NCBI RefSeq assembly: GCF_900188005.1
Contig: NZ_FZNR01000024.1
Span: 1-64,000, forward strand
Direction: 5' to 3'
Length of the DNA: 64,000 nt
DNA from: Actinoplanes regularis
GTDB taxonomy: Bacteria; Actinomycetota; Actinomycetes; Mycobacteriales; Micromonosporaceae
The notes beneath the pieces were generated by a model, which worked only from the letters and a program-made list of their open reading frames with translations, was not told where the DNA came from and did not search any database. The translations under genes and the position numbers were made by a program. Each line of letters starts with the position of its first letter. Within the stretch, counting starts at the first letter, position 1. This document shows, in pieces, positions 43,230 to 51,903 of this stretch.

Positions 43230-43694
43230 CTACCGACCCGCGGTTCGCGGACCGCTCCCAGCAGGTCTTTCGGATTTCTTACGGTCTGCCGTCGGCCGGC
43301 GTCGCCGGGCCCGGCACAGGCAGGTCAGCAGGGTCACCCCGGAGACGATCAACAGGACAAAGACCAGATTTCGGCCGTACGGCAGTGGCAGCGCTGACGG
43401 GTTGTCCGCGGGGCGTCCGTCACCGACGACGAGCGGGAACGCGACGAACGTGATCGCGGCCGCGCTGATCGACGCGACGCGCACCGCCGGCCGGTGCTGT
43501 CGCGGGACGAGACGGGTGATCCCGGCGCCGGTGGCCAGGACCGCCGTCATCCAGAGGACGTCGTGGCCGACCAGCACCGCGACCGCGAACAGCAGCACAC
43601 CGGCCGGATCCAGATCGGGATCGGTGAGACTGCCGGCGGTGGCATATCCCATGATCAGCACCCCGGCGGTGATCAGCGCGACCCGGGTTCTCAT
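43230..43694 (-). CDS. Small integral membrane protein of unknown function
   Basis: This 154-residue protein has four predicted membrane segments (about 5-22, 28-52, 70-88, 105-125) and a basic cytoplasmic tail. I do not recognise the family. Its ATG overlaps the stop of the molybdopterin oxidoreductase (ATGA), so it may be part of that redox system. Confidence 0.75.
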   Translation of the reverse strand: MRTRVALITAGVLIMGYATAGSLTDPDLDPAGVLLFAVAVLVGHDVLWMTAVLATGAGITRLVPRQHRPAVRVASISAAAITFVAFPLVVGDGRPADNPSALPLPYGRNLVFVLLIVSGVTLLTCLCRARRRRPTADRKKSERPAGSGPRTAGR

Positions 43695-44929
43695 GGCGAC
43701 TCCCGCACGGTGATCCGGCCGATCCACTTGGTCTGCGACACGCCGGGCCGGTTCGGGGCGATCAGCCGCGCCGGATAGCCGTGATCGAGATGCAGAGCCT
43801 CCCCGCCCAGCCGCAGCGCGATCAGCGTCAACGGATCCCGGACGTGCTCGGGCGGCACGGTCGAGCCGCGGTACCGGCCGGCCGGTTGCAGCGACTCGAC
43901 CAAAACGGTCGCCTGGTCCGGATCGGTGCTCACGAGCGCCACCAGGTCACGCAGCCGGACCCCGCTCCACTGCCCGGTCGCGCTCCAGCCCTCGACACAG
44001 GCGATCGGCAGGTCCGCGGTGTGCTGGGGAAGGGCGCCGAGAGCCGCGAGGTCCAGACTGACACGCCGTCCGGGGCCGACGACCAGCAGCCGGTACGCCG
44101 GATCCGACGCCAGGGTGCGCACGCCCGCACCGTTGGCGGTCCTGTTCACCGGCACGCCTTGTGGTCCCACGCCGGGGCGGCGCGGGGCGAGGACCGCGAG
44201 ACCGGACAGCGGCCGGACCGTCTGCCCCACCGTGGTCAGGGTGATCACACCGGCTGCGGCGGCCACGCCACCGAGCAGCCCTCGCCGGCTCAGTCCGTCA
44301 GGTCCCGGCCCGGGGGCGGGGCGGGCGAGCGCGGCCCCGGCGACCGGCAGCTGTACGCCGATGTGCACGAGGAGCCCGCCGACCCCCAGCCATGCCACCC
44401 AGTAGTGCCCCGCGGTGAAGAAGAACGGCATCGGCGCGTACCACCGGGAGATGTTCAGGACGCCGCTGATCGTCTGGAACAACGCGGCGGCGACCAGCAC
44501 AGCGACTCCGGCGCGTTCGGCCGCGTGCGCAACCGACCGGATCGGCGGCCAGGTGAAAAGCCGCGGATGGACCGACCACAGTTTGACGCCGAGCAACGGC
44601 ACGGAGGCGAGGCCGGTCGCCACATGCACGCCCTGCGTGAACCGGTACAGGTGCACCGGGCGCGACGGCCACCAGAACCAGGCCGGTGGGTGCTGGATCA
44701 GGTGGCTGAGCAGCCCGGTGAGGAAGCAGACGGCGAACGTCACGCCGAGCGCGAGACCGACCTGGCTGGTCAGCCGGGTCGACCGTGCCGTCGACCGGAA
44801 CACCCCGGGGCGCAGCGGTCCGCGCCGCAACGTCGCGGGCGGTTCCGGCACCGGTGTCCACCACCGTCGGGCGAGCCGGCGCAGAAGCATGAAGCGGCCG
44901 GTCACCGGGTTGTCAGTGTGGCGAACCAT
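43691..44929 (-). CDS. Membrane cytochrome-b-like domain fused to sulphite-oxidase-type molybdopterin enzyme
   Basis: This 412-residue protein has an N-terminal membrane module of about 200 residues with several His-bearing helices (LLSHLIQHPPAW, FTQGVHVATG, AGHYWVAWLGVGGLLVHIG) that could hold haem b. Then comes an internal twin-arginine-like SRRGLLGG and a C-terminal molybdopterin domain with the cofactor cysteine in LPIACVEGWSATGQWSG and the end segment LDHGYPARLIAPNRPGV. It looks like a one-chain version of the YedYZ (MsrPQ) arrangement, with the order reversed. The ATG has a GGAGGCGGG ribosome site inside the methyltransferase 3' end. Confidence 0.87.
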   Translation of the reverse strand: MVRHTDNPVTGRFMLLRRLARRWWTPVPEPPATLRRGPLRPGVFRSTARSTRLTSQVGLALGVTFAVCFLTGLLSHLIQHPPAWFWWPSRPVHLYRFTQGVHVATGLASVPLLGVKLWSVHPRLFTWPPIRSVAHAAERAGVAVLVAAALFQTISGVLNISRWYAPMPFFFTAGHYWVAWLGVGGLLVHIGVQLPVAGAALARPAPGPGPDGLSRRGLLGGVAAAAGVITLTTVGQTVRPLSGLAVLAPRRPGVGPQGVPVNRTANGAGVRTLASDPAYRLLVVGPGRRVSLDLAALGALPQHTADLPIACVEGWSATGQWSGVRLRDLVALVSTDPDQATVLVESLQPAGRYRGSTVPPEHVRDPLTLIALRLGGEALHLDHGYPARLIAPNRPGVSQTKWIGRITVRESP

Positions 44930-45543
44930 CGGCCCGCCTCCGTCCAGGTCTCGAGGATGCGCATCGTCGTGGCCGCGGCCAGGGCCGCAAGGTCGTCGAG
45001 GGGCACGCACGCCCATCGCAGGGGCTTCCCGCCTCCGTCCGGGGTCTGCACCGTGGCCACGCCGGACCAGGCGGGAGTGCCGGGTGGCGCCACCTCCACA
45101 TGCAGGTGGCCGGCGGCGGTCAGCAGCTGACCGCAGCGGTGCAGCAGCTGATGCGGGTTCCCGCCGATGCCGATGTTGCCGTCGGCCAGCAGCAGATGCC
45201 GCCACCTGCCGGTGCCGGGCACCGGGTCGAAGACGTCACGCTGCAGCGCGGCCGCGCCACGGCGACGGGTCAGCCGCACGGCGGTGGCGCTGATGTCGAT
45301 ACCCAGAGCCGGTCGGCCGAGACCGGCCAGCGCGCCGGTGAGACGGCCGGGGCCGCAGCCGACGTCGAGGGTGGGACCGGTGCAGCGGTCGAGCAGCGCC
45401 GCGTCGCCCGCGATCGCGTCCCGGCACCAGGCGGCCGGGTCGAACCGGAGCATGCCGCCGCTTGCGTGCCGGGCCGTGAACGCGGCCGGGACGCCCGCCG
45501 CGGCCCGGTCGATGGCGACGTCGAAGACCGCGACGGCGCTCAC
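44902..45543 (-). CDS. SAM-dependent methyltransferase (class I)
   Basis: This 213-residue methyltransferase has the SAM-binding motif I PTLDVGCGPGRLTGALAG and motif II-like ALGIDIS. The start GTG 45543 overlaps the DUF2064 stop as GTGA. The substrate is unknown. Its place in an operon with GT2 and DUF2064 glycosyltransferase-like proteins suggests a cell-surface glycan or lipid. Confidence 0.87.
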   Translation of the reverse strand: MSAVAVFDVAIDRAAAGVPAAFTARHASGGMLRFDPAAWCRDAIAGDAALLDRCTGPTLDVGCGPGRLTGALAGLGRPALGIDISATAVRLTRRRGAAALQRDVFDPVPGTGRWRHLLLADGNIGIGGNPHQLLHRCGQLLTAAGHLHVEVAPPGTPAWSGVATVQTPDGGGKPLRWACVPLDDLAALAAATTMRILETWTEAGRWFATLTTR

Positions 45544-46199
45544 CGGCCGACCGTCGCGGGCGACGGCACATCGGCCGCGACAGCGTGGACGAAACGGCTG
45601 CCCGGCGGGCACAGCCCGGCCACGGTGCGCGCATCGGCCACGGTGTCCACGTCGCGCAGGCGGGACAGCAGGCTCACCCGCAGGCCGCGACGGCGCAGCG
45701 CGGCCAGCGTCCGGCCTCCGGTGGTCGCCGTGGAGGTCGCGACCGTGCGCAGGACCTCGGCGTGGCCGGGGTCGCGCAGGCCCAGCGCCCACCAGCCGCC
45801 GTCGGTGGCCGGGCCGAGCACCGCGTCCGGGCCGCCGGCGACGCCGAGCAGCCACAGGGCCTCGTCGAGGTGATCGACGGTGAGCTGCGGCGTGTCCATG
45901 CCGATCAGGACGGTGGCCGTGCCGGGTGCCCGGCTGTCCGCGAACGCGGCGGCGAGGCGGTCGCTGAGCGGACCGCCGCGCTGCGGGAGCGTCGTCCAGC
46001 CCGGCGGAGCGGGATGGTCGCCGTCGACGGCGAGGACACGGGCGCCGGCCGCGGCCGCGGCGACGGTGTCGAGGGTGTCGCCGAGGGCGGCGGCGGCTAT
46101 CCGGGCGGCCTGCTCGGGGGTGCAGGGTGGGCAGAGCCGCGTCTTGACCCGCCCCGGTTTCGGCGCCTTGGCCAGCACCAGGACCTGGGACGCACTCAT
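45540..46199 (-). CDS. DUF2064 (TIGR04282-type) glycosyltransferase-like protein
   Basis: This 219-residue GT-A fold protein opens with the hallmark VLVLAKAPKPGRVKTRL and has LIGMDTPQLTVDHL and GPATDGGWWALGL, typical of the nucleotidyl/glycosyltransferase A family often encoded beside a GT2. The function is not established. It overlaps the GT2 stop (ATGA) and the methyltransferase start. Confidence 0.9.
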   Translation of the reverse strand: MSASQVLVLAKAPKPGRVKTRLCPPCTPEQAARIAAAALGDTLDTVAAAAAGARVLAVDGDHPAPPGWTTLPQRGGPLSDRLAAAFADSRAPGTATVLIGMDTPQLTVDHLDEALWLLGVAGGPDAVLGPATDGGWWALGLRDPGHAEVLRTVATSTATTGGRTLAALRRRGLRVSLLSRLRDVDTVADARTVAGLCPPGSRFVHAVAADVPSPATVGR

Positions 46200-46855
46200 C
46201 GGGCGAGCACCGCGCTCATGTCCCGGACCGCGCGGGCGGTGCCCAGCAGCGTGCCGGTCACCTTCGAGCGGGTTCCGGCCGCTCGCGGGTGGTAGGTGAC
46301 GTCCACCTCGACCACCCGCCAACCGGCCCGGCCGGCCGCGATGAGCAGCTCCAGCGGGTAGCCGAAGCGGCGGTCACGCAGCCCCAGCGACAGCAGGTCG
46401 GCACGGCGTACCGCCCGGATGGGCCCGATGTCGTGGAGGTCGAGGCCGGTCGTGCGGCGCAAGCGGTGGGCGAGGACGGTGTTGGCGACCCGGGCGTGCA
46501 ACGGCCAGACCCCGCGAGCGACGGCACGACGCCGGCCGGTGCCCAGTTGTGCCTCGCCGGCGAGCACCGGACCGGCCAGCCGAGGCAGCTGCGCCGGGTC
46601 GAACGAACCGTCCGCGTCCATCACGCACACCACCCCGTCGGCCGGGTCGGCCGCCAGGACACCGGCGTGCACCGCCGCTCCGTACCCGGGCTCGGCCACG
46701 CTGATCACGTCGGCGCCGCAGGAGCGGGCCACCGCCGCGGAACCGTCGGTCGAGCCGTTGTCCACCACGAGCGGCCGGTAGCCGGCCGGCATCCGGGCCA
46801 GCAGGCCGGGCAGGGCCGCAGCCTCGTTCCGGCAGGGAAGAACCACATCGGTCAT
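46196..46855 (-). CDS. Family 2 glycosyltransferase
   Basis: This 219-residue GT2 enzyme has the nucleotide-binding start DVVLPCRNEAAALPGLL, VVDNGSTDGSAAVA and the metal-binding CVMDADGSFDPAQLP. It lacks membrane helices. The real start is ATG 46855; upstream open frame is intergenic. It is the first gene of the operon that runs to the histidine kinase, and it diverges from the NAD epimerase. Confidence 0.9.
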   Translation of the reverse strand: MTDVVLPCRNEAAALPGLLARMPAGYRPLVVDNGSTDGSAAVARSCGADVISVAEPGYGAAVHAGVLAADPADGVVCVMDADGSFDPAQLPRLAGPVLAGEAQLGTGRRRAVARGVWPLHARVANTVLAHRLRRTTGLDLHDIGPIRAVRRADLLSLGLRDRRFGYPLELLIAAGRAGWRVVEVDVTYHPRAAGTRSKVTGTLLGTARAVRDMSAVLAR

Positions 46856-46890
46856 GCCGTCGAACGCTAGGACGTGACCCGGCCGGAAAT

Positions 46891-46959
46891 GCTTACCCGC
46901 CGATGACGAGGTCTTACGAAACAATGACGTGGCCTGCTGGTTCTTACGATCCGCTGACG
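46891..46959. promoter_or_regulatory. Three 18-bp direct repeats in the GT2/epimerase promoter
   Basis: Copies start at 46891, 46912 and 46942 and follow the pattern (G/T)CTTAC-N8-TGACG, with a fourth, slightly divergent copy at 49438. Spacing is 21 and 30 bp, roughly integral helical turns. Direct repeats of this kind suit an OmpR-family regulator such as the one encoded at 42509-43219. Confidence 0.6.
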
Positions 46960-47010
46960 GCTCACCGCGACCGGAGGCCATCCGCGTGAACCGGTCCTAC
47001 TGTCTGCGCC

Positions 47011-48060
47011 GTGACCCACGTACTCGTCACCGGCGGAGCCGGTTTCATCGGAACCCATGTCGTCACCGCCCTGCACGACGCCGGCCACCAGGTGACCGTC
47101 GCCGACGCCGGCCACCCCGGCGCACACCGGGCGCCGCTACCGGACACCGTGGCCGGTGCGCCGGTGCACCGGATCGACCTGCGCGACCGGGCGGCCGTCG
47201 CCGACGCCCTGGCCGGCATCGACGTGGTGGTTCACCAGGCCGCGATGGTGGGACTCGGCGTGGACCTGGACGACCTGCCCGAGTACGTCGGCTGCAACGA
47301 TCTCGGCACGGCCGTGCTCCTGGCCGCCATGGCCCGAGCGGGGATCCACCGCCTCGTGCTGGCCAGCTCCATGGTCGTCTACGGCGAAGGCACCTACACC
47401 TGTGCGCGGCACGGCACGGTGCGCCCCGCGCCGCGCGCCGTCACGGACCTGGCCGCCGGCCGGTTCGAGCCGGTCTGCACGGCCTGCGGCGCCGCGCTGC
47501 GACCGGGACTGACCGGTGAGGACACGCCGCTGGACCCGCGCAGCGTGTATGCCGCCACCAAGGTCGCCCAGGAGCATCTCACCGCGGCGTGGGCCCGGCA
47601 GACCGGCGGCACCGTGCTGGCGCTGCGATACCACAACGTGTACGGGCCGGGCATGCCCCGCGACACGCCGTACAGCGGTGTCGCGGCGATCTTCCGATCC
47701 GCGCTGGAAGCCGGCCGGGCGCCGCGGGTGTTCGAGGACGGCGGTCAGCGCCGGGACTTCGTGCACGTCCGTGACGTGGCGGCGGCCAACCTCGCCGCGG
47801 TGACCGCGACCGGCACGCGAACCGGCTGGCGCGCCTACAACATCGCCTCCGGACGCCCGGCCACCATCGGTCAGCTGGCCGCCGGCCTCGCCCGGGCCGC
47901 CGACGGACCACCCCCGGTGATCACCGGCGAATATCGGCTCGGCGACGTACGCCATGTGGTCGCCGCGCCGGGGCGCGCCGCGGCCGAACTCGGATTCCTG
48001 GCCACGGTCGGCCTCGCCGACGGGATCGCGCAGTTCGCCGGCGCACCGTTACGCGGATGA
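47011..48060 (+). CDS. NAD-dependent epimerase/dehydratase (extended SDR)
   Basis: This 349-residue extended SDR begins at GTG 47011 and has the cofactor motif VTGGAGFIGTHVV, the substrate region SSMVVYGEGTYTC, a catalytic Tyr-x-x-x-Lys in YAATKVAQEHL and RYHNVYGPGMPRDTPYSGV, all typical of nucleotide-sugar epimerases. An insert with paired cysteines (TCARHGT... VCTACGA, about 128-160) may bind zinc and is unusual for UDP-glucose epimerases. It overlaps the following membrane protein (ATGA). Confidence 0.92.
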   Translation: MTHVLVTGGAGFIGTHVVTALHDAGHQVTVADAGHPGAHRAPLPDTVAGAPVHRIDLRDRAAVADALAGIDVVVHQAAMVGLGVDLDDLPEYVGCNDLGTAVLLAAMARAGIHRLVLASSMVVYGEGTYTCARHGTVRPAPRAVTDLAAGRFEPVCTACGAALRPGLTGEDTPLDPRSVYAATKVAQEHLTAAWARQTGGTVLALRYHNVYGPGMPRDTPYSGVAAIFRSALEAGRAPRVFEDGGQRRDFVHVRDVAAANLAAVTATGTRTGWRAYNIASGRPATIGQLAAGLARAADGPPPVITGEYRLGDVRHVVAAPGRAAAELGFLATVGLADGIAQFAGAPLRG

Positions 48061-49415
48061 GGCCACGGATCCTCAACCGGCCGGCGCGGGCCGACCTGAT
48101 CGCCGCCGTGGCCGCGCTGGGCCTGTTCGCCGTGGCCGCGTCCGTCGGAGGCGTGCTCTATCTGCTCGGGCGTCCGGTGCACGCGAGCGCGGCACCACTG
48201 TTCGCGGACTGGCGGCCGCACGTCGGCCCCGGCACCCTGCCGGCGCCGGCGCTGGCCGCACTGGTCTGGTGGCACGGGCCGGCGCTGGCCGCCCGGCTCC
48301 CCTGGCGACGCCTGCTCGCCCTCTCCTACGTCACCGCGGTGGCCTGGACGACGTCCCTCGCCCTGATCGACGGCTGGCAGCGCGGCATCGCCGGCCGGTT
48401 GACCACCCGGTTCGAGTATCTGCACGAGGTCGCCGGCGTCACCGACCTCCCCGCCATGCTGCGCGGTTTCACCGCCCGGATCCTCGACTTCCAGCCGGAC
48501 TCCTGGACCACCCACGTGTCCGGTCATCCGCCGGGGGCGCTGCTGGTGTTCGTCTGGTTGGACCGGGCCGGGCTCAGCGGCGGCGCTTGGGCCGGGGTTC
48601 TGTGCATCGCGGTGGCGGCACTCACCGCGGTCGCGGTGCCGCAGACCGTGCGCCTGCTCGGCACGGACGAACAGGCGCGTACCGTGCTGCCGTTCGCGGT
48701 GTTGTTCCCCGGGGCGATCTGGTCGGGGGTGTCGGCCGACGGTCTCTTCGCCGGCGTGACCGCCGCGGGGATCCTGCTGCTGGCGTTCGGCGTCACCCGC
48801 GGGACGGTGGCCGCGGCGCTCGCCGGTGGCGCGCTGCTCGCCTTCGGCTGCTACCTCTCCTATGGACTCGTGCTGATGGCCCCGATCGCCGTGGCGGTCC
48901 TCGTCCTGGCCGGCCCGCACCGGCGTACCGGCTGGTGGGCCTGCGTGGGTGCGGTGCCGGTCGTCGCCGCGTTCACGGCCGCCGGGTTCGACTGGACGAC
49001 CGGCTATCACCTCGTCGTCGAGCGCTACTACCAGGGTCTGGCCAGCCATCGGCCGTACGCCTATTGGGTGTGGGCTGATCTTGCGATCCTGACCGTCGCG
49101 GCCGGTCCGGCGGCGGCCGTGGTGCTGCGCCGCGCGGCTCTCGCCGGATGGCGGGCGATCGCGGCCTGGCGGACCCGGGCCGCGGACGTCCTGCCCCGGG
49201 TCACGTGGCTGCTGCCCCTGGCCGCCGCGGCGGCGATCGCCGCCGCCGATCTCTCCGGCTACAGCAAGGCCGAGGTCGAACGCATCTGGCTGCCGTTCAT
49301 GGTGTGGTTCATGGCCGGCGCGGTCCTGATCCCACCGTCCAGCCGCCGCACGTGGCTCGCCGTGCAGGCCGCGGTGGCCCTGGCCGTCAACCACCTGCTC
49401 CTGACCACCTGGTAG
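48057..49415 (+). CDS. Polytopic membrane protein, possible GT-C glycosyltransferase
   Basis: This 452-residue protein has about ten membrane helices and a conserved-looking extracytoplasmic loop TTHVSGHPPGALLVF, reminiscent of the HPP loop in GT-C type lipid-linked glycosyltransferases. No obvious DxD/ExD can be confirmed near the first loop by eye. It is translationally coupled to the epimerase, so it probably uses the sugar or polyprenyl-sugar product. Confidence 0.8.
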   Translation: MRPRILNRPARADLIAAVAALGLFAVAASVGGVLYLLGRPVHASAAPLFADWRPHVGPGTLPAPALAALVWWHGPALAARLPWRRLLALSYVTAVAWTTSLALIDGWQRGIAGRLTTRFEYLHEVAGVTDLPAMLRGFTARILDFQPDSWTTHVSGHPPGALLVFVWLDRAGLSGGAWAGVLCIAVAALTAVAVPQTVRLLGTDEQARTVLPFAVLFPGAIWSGVSADGLFAGVTAAGILLLAFGVTRGTVAAALAGGALLAFGCYLSYGLVLMAPIAVAVLVLAGPHRRTGWWACVGAVPVVAAFTAAGFDWTTGYHLVVERYYQGLASHRPYAYWVWADLAILTVAAGPAAAVVLRRAALAGWRAIAAWRTRAADVLPRVTWLLPLAAAAAIAAADLSGYSKAEVERIWLPFMVWFMAGAVLIPPSSRRTWLAVQAAVALAVNHLLLTTW

Positions 49416-49437
49416 GCGCGCCCGGCCGCCGGCGAGT

Positions 49438-49455
49438 TCTTAACAAATCATGACG
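49438..49455 (+). promoter_or_regulatory. Fourth copy of the 18-bp regulatory repeat
   Basis: TCTTAACAAATCATGACG matches the three repeats in the GT2/epimerase promoter at nine or more positions including both ends. It lies 97 bp before the DUF1996 gene start, suggesting co-regulation. Confidence 0.5.
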
Positions 49456-49551
49456 TACACGCTTAATGGTGACCTTTCGGCAGAGGCAGGCCCGTATCCG
49501 GTGGCGTCGGCACACCACGGCCGACCTCATCAAGGGTTGAGGAGATCCACT

Positions 49552-51327
49552 ATGAAACGCAGCAAGTACCGGCCCTCGCCGCTGGAGTCCAGGCCGGCCA
49601 GGATCGCCATGGCGGCGGCGGTGCTGGTCGCCGCCGGGGCGCTCGTCGTCACCTTCGTCTCCAGCGGCGGCAAAGGCACCGCGGACGCCGCCACCAGCCC
49701 GGACCAGTTCGTGCCGATCCAGAAGGTACGGCCGGGCGTGCGGCCCCCGAAGCCGTCCGCCGCCGGGTCGACGGGCCGGTTCACGGTGGACTGCGGCACC
49801 AACGGCATCGGCAAGTTCAGTCCGGACAACCCGGTGGCTCAGCCCGGCATCAAGAACGGCGCCGAGCATGTGCACGACTTCGTCGGCAATCGGGCGATCA
49901 CCGCGAACTCGTCGAATGCCGACCTCGACGCTTCCGGCACCACGTGCCGTAACGGCGACAAGTCGTCGTACTTCTGGCCGGTCGTACGCATCGACAAAAC
50001 CGTCCGCGGCAACAACCGGATTCAGCAAGCCCTCGCCCAGACCCAGCCGATGATCGCCTGCCCCTCGGTCCGGGACCGGCTGCCCGCGGTACCGGTCAGC
50101 GCCCGAAACACCGTCGACCGTCTCCTCAACGACCTGGATCGCCTCGAAGCCGACGCCGACAAGCGGATGGCGGCCAGCTACGGCCGCATCGACCCCACCC
50201 TCAACAATCAGATCCTCGGAACGCTGCGGGTCCGCCGAGCCACCTTGATCAAAGACATCAGCGCCACGATCGCCGACGCCGGCGACAACCGGCCGGGCCT
50301 GGTCTCACTGGTCGACTGCGACGTCAGCTACGACGGCATGCACGCCTCGATGCACAGCGCCGCCCACACCGCGAGCATCACAGCCGGCCAGGTCGCCAAC
50401 CCGCAAGTCCAATGCCCCACCGTCCGCGACAAGCTACCCGGCGTACCCGACCGTGCCCTCAGCGAGGTGAACCGCAACCTCGACGAGCTCGACCGGCAGA
50501 TCTCCGAGGCCGACGAACGCCTCGTCACCACCCGCGGACAGGGCGGCCCGGCCTTCATCGACAATGCCATCCTCGGACCGCTGCGGGCCAAGCGCGTCGC
50601 CGTGCTCGACCGGATCGCCACCGCGATCGGCCGGCAAGCCGCTCGCCCCCGAGACCTCGAGGGCCTCGCGGCCTGCACCGTGAACCAGGCCCCCGGCGAC
50701 CGGGCCGCCGGCACACCGCCCACCTCGAGCAGCACCCCCGCCGGCCCTGCCGTCCTGCCCGAGCCGCAGGGCCCCAACCTTGAACTGCCCGGCAACACCG
50801 GCGGGATCGTCCGCCCGGCGAAGGTGCTGATCGAGTACCGCGGAAATGCCACCAGCAAGGTCGTACCGATGCCGAAGTTCCTGCGGGCCCTCACCGGTGA
50901 CGCCAAGCCCACCAGCCGCGGCCCGGCCAACGCCCGCGCCGCCTGGACCTGCTCAGGGTTCGCCGACCGGCTCTCCGACCGCTACCCCATCTGCCCCGCC
51001 GGCAGTCGGGTGCAGCGCGTTCACGACTTCCCCGGCTGCTGGGACGGCAGGAACATCGACAGCGACAACCACCGTAAGCACGTCGCCTTCGCCGACAAGG
51101 TCACCGGCGCCTGCCCGCAAGGCTTCCGGGCGATCCCGCAGCTGCGGATCACCATCTCCTACGACCTCCCCCGCGACGTGCAGCTCAAGGGTCAGTACGC
51201 CCTCGACTCCTTCCCGGAGGAGAACCACAACCCCTTCTCCGACCATGACGACTTCATCAACGTCAACTCTGTACGGACCATGCAGCGCATCGCTGCCTGC
51301 ATCAACAGAGGCAAGAACTGCTCATGA
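49552..51327 (+). CDS. Secreted DUF1996 protein with an internal duplicated helical insert
   Basis: This 591-residue protein has an N-terminal signal anchor (ARIAMAAAVLVAAGALVVTFV, about 18-40). DUF1996-type segments then appear in two parts: about 75-150 (NGAEHVHDFVGN, TTCRNGDKSSYFWPVVR) and about 415-591 (VRVQRVHDFPGCWDG-type VQRVHDFPGCWDGRN, NHRKHVAFADK, FRAIPQLRITISYD, FSDHDDFINV). Between them are two homologous units of about 95 residues (starting ACPSVRDRLPAVP near 166 and QCPTVRDKLPGVP near 286). The function of DUF1996 is unknown; many are secreted. The ATG at 49552 has GGAG. Confidence 0.88.
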   Translation: MKRSKYRPSPLESRPARIAMAAAVLVAAGALVVTFVSSGGKGTADAATSPDQFVPIQKVRPGVRPPKPSAAGSTGRFTVDCGTNGIGKFSPDNPVAQPGIKNGAEHVHDFVGNRAITANSSNADLDASGTTCRNGDKSSYFWPVVRIDKTVRGNNRIQQALAQTQPMIACPSVRDRLPAVPVSARNTVDRLLNDLDRLEADADKRMAASYGRIDPTLNNQILGTLRVRRATLIKDISATIADAGDNRPGLVSLVDCDVSYDGMHASMHSAAHTASITAGQVANPQVQCPTVRDKLPGVPDRALSEVNRNLDELDRQISEADERLVTTRGQGGPAFIDNAILGPLRAKRVAVLDRIATAIGRQAARPRDLEGLAACTVNQAPGDRAAGTPPTSSSTPAGPAVLPEPQGPNLELPGNTGGIVRPAKVLIEYRGNATSKVVPMPKFLRALTGDAKPTSRGPANARAAWTCSGFADRLSDRYPICPAGSRVQRVHDFPGCWDGRNIDSDNHRKHVAFADKVTGACPQGFRAIPQLRITISYDLPRDVQLKGQYALDSFPEENHNPFSDHDDFINVNSVRTMQRIAACINRGKNCS

Positions 51328-51409
51328 GGCGTACGGCCGGGCATCTCGTCATGCCCTCTCCCCCGCGGCGGACACCGCACCGCTCCTGTCACCTGAGGGG
51401 ATAAAGCGG

Positions 51410-51447
51410 CTGTGGTGCGGGATTCGCGTGCGTTTCCCGCACCACAG
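51410..51447. terminator. Perfect 13-bp hairpin
   Basis: The arms 51410-51422 and 51435-51447 are perfectly complementary, with a 12-nt loop. It lies 80 bp after the DUF1996 stop and 75 bp before the lipoprotein start, so it may terminate the first or act in the leader of the second. Confidence 0.55.
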
Positions 51448-51522
51448 TCACGAGGGCTACTATGCAGCCGTCGTTCTCGTCGCGGCACCGCGCCTCTACC
51501 TGAAGTACCAGGGAAGGGAACG

Positions 51523-51840
51523 TTGATTCACGACCGGCGTCGTCTGCTCCCGGCCGTGCTCGGTGTCACCGCGGTCGTGGCCGCCGGGTGCACCGGCAGG
51601 TATGAGGACAACGATCCGCCTGCGCCGCCTTCGAGTCCCGGCGCCTCGTTGCTGCACGACGACATCGCGCAGGGAATCGTCGCGCAGGATCGCGGGTTCG
51701 CGACGTTCCCGGTGTCCGGCAAGGCCGGCAGGCGCATCGTCGGCGCGGCGGCCGTCTTGCGGAACACCACGGGTCAGCCGCTGTTCCTGCTTCCCGCCGA
51801 CATCAAACCGCAGAACGTGACCATGTACGTCTGGCGTTGA
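51523..51840 (+). CDS. Small putative lipoprotein
   Basis: This 105-residue protein from TTG 51523 (GGGAAGGGAACG ribosome site) has an RRR signal start and a lipobox VVAAGC with cysteine at 23. The mature part has VAQDRGFATFPVSGKAGRRIVGAAAVLRN. I do not recognise it. Longer upstream starts run through the hairpin and are less likely. Confidence 0.65.
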   Translation: MIHDRRRLLPAVLGVTAVVAAGCTGRYEDNDPPAPPSSPGASLLHDDIAQGIVAQDRGFATFPVSGKAGRRIVGAAAVLRNTTGQPLFLLPADIKPQNVTMYVWR

Positions 51841-51903
51841 TCTCCGGGCAACCAGGCCGGATCAACAGGCCACCGACGACCTGTCCGCCCGAAGGAGCAC
51901 GCC

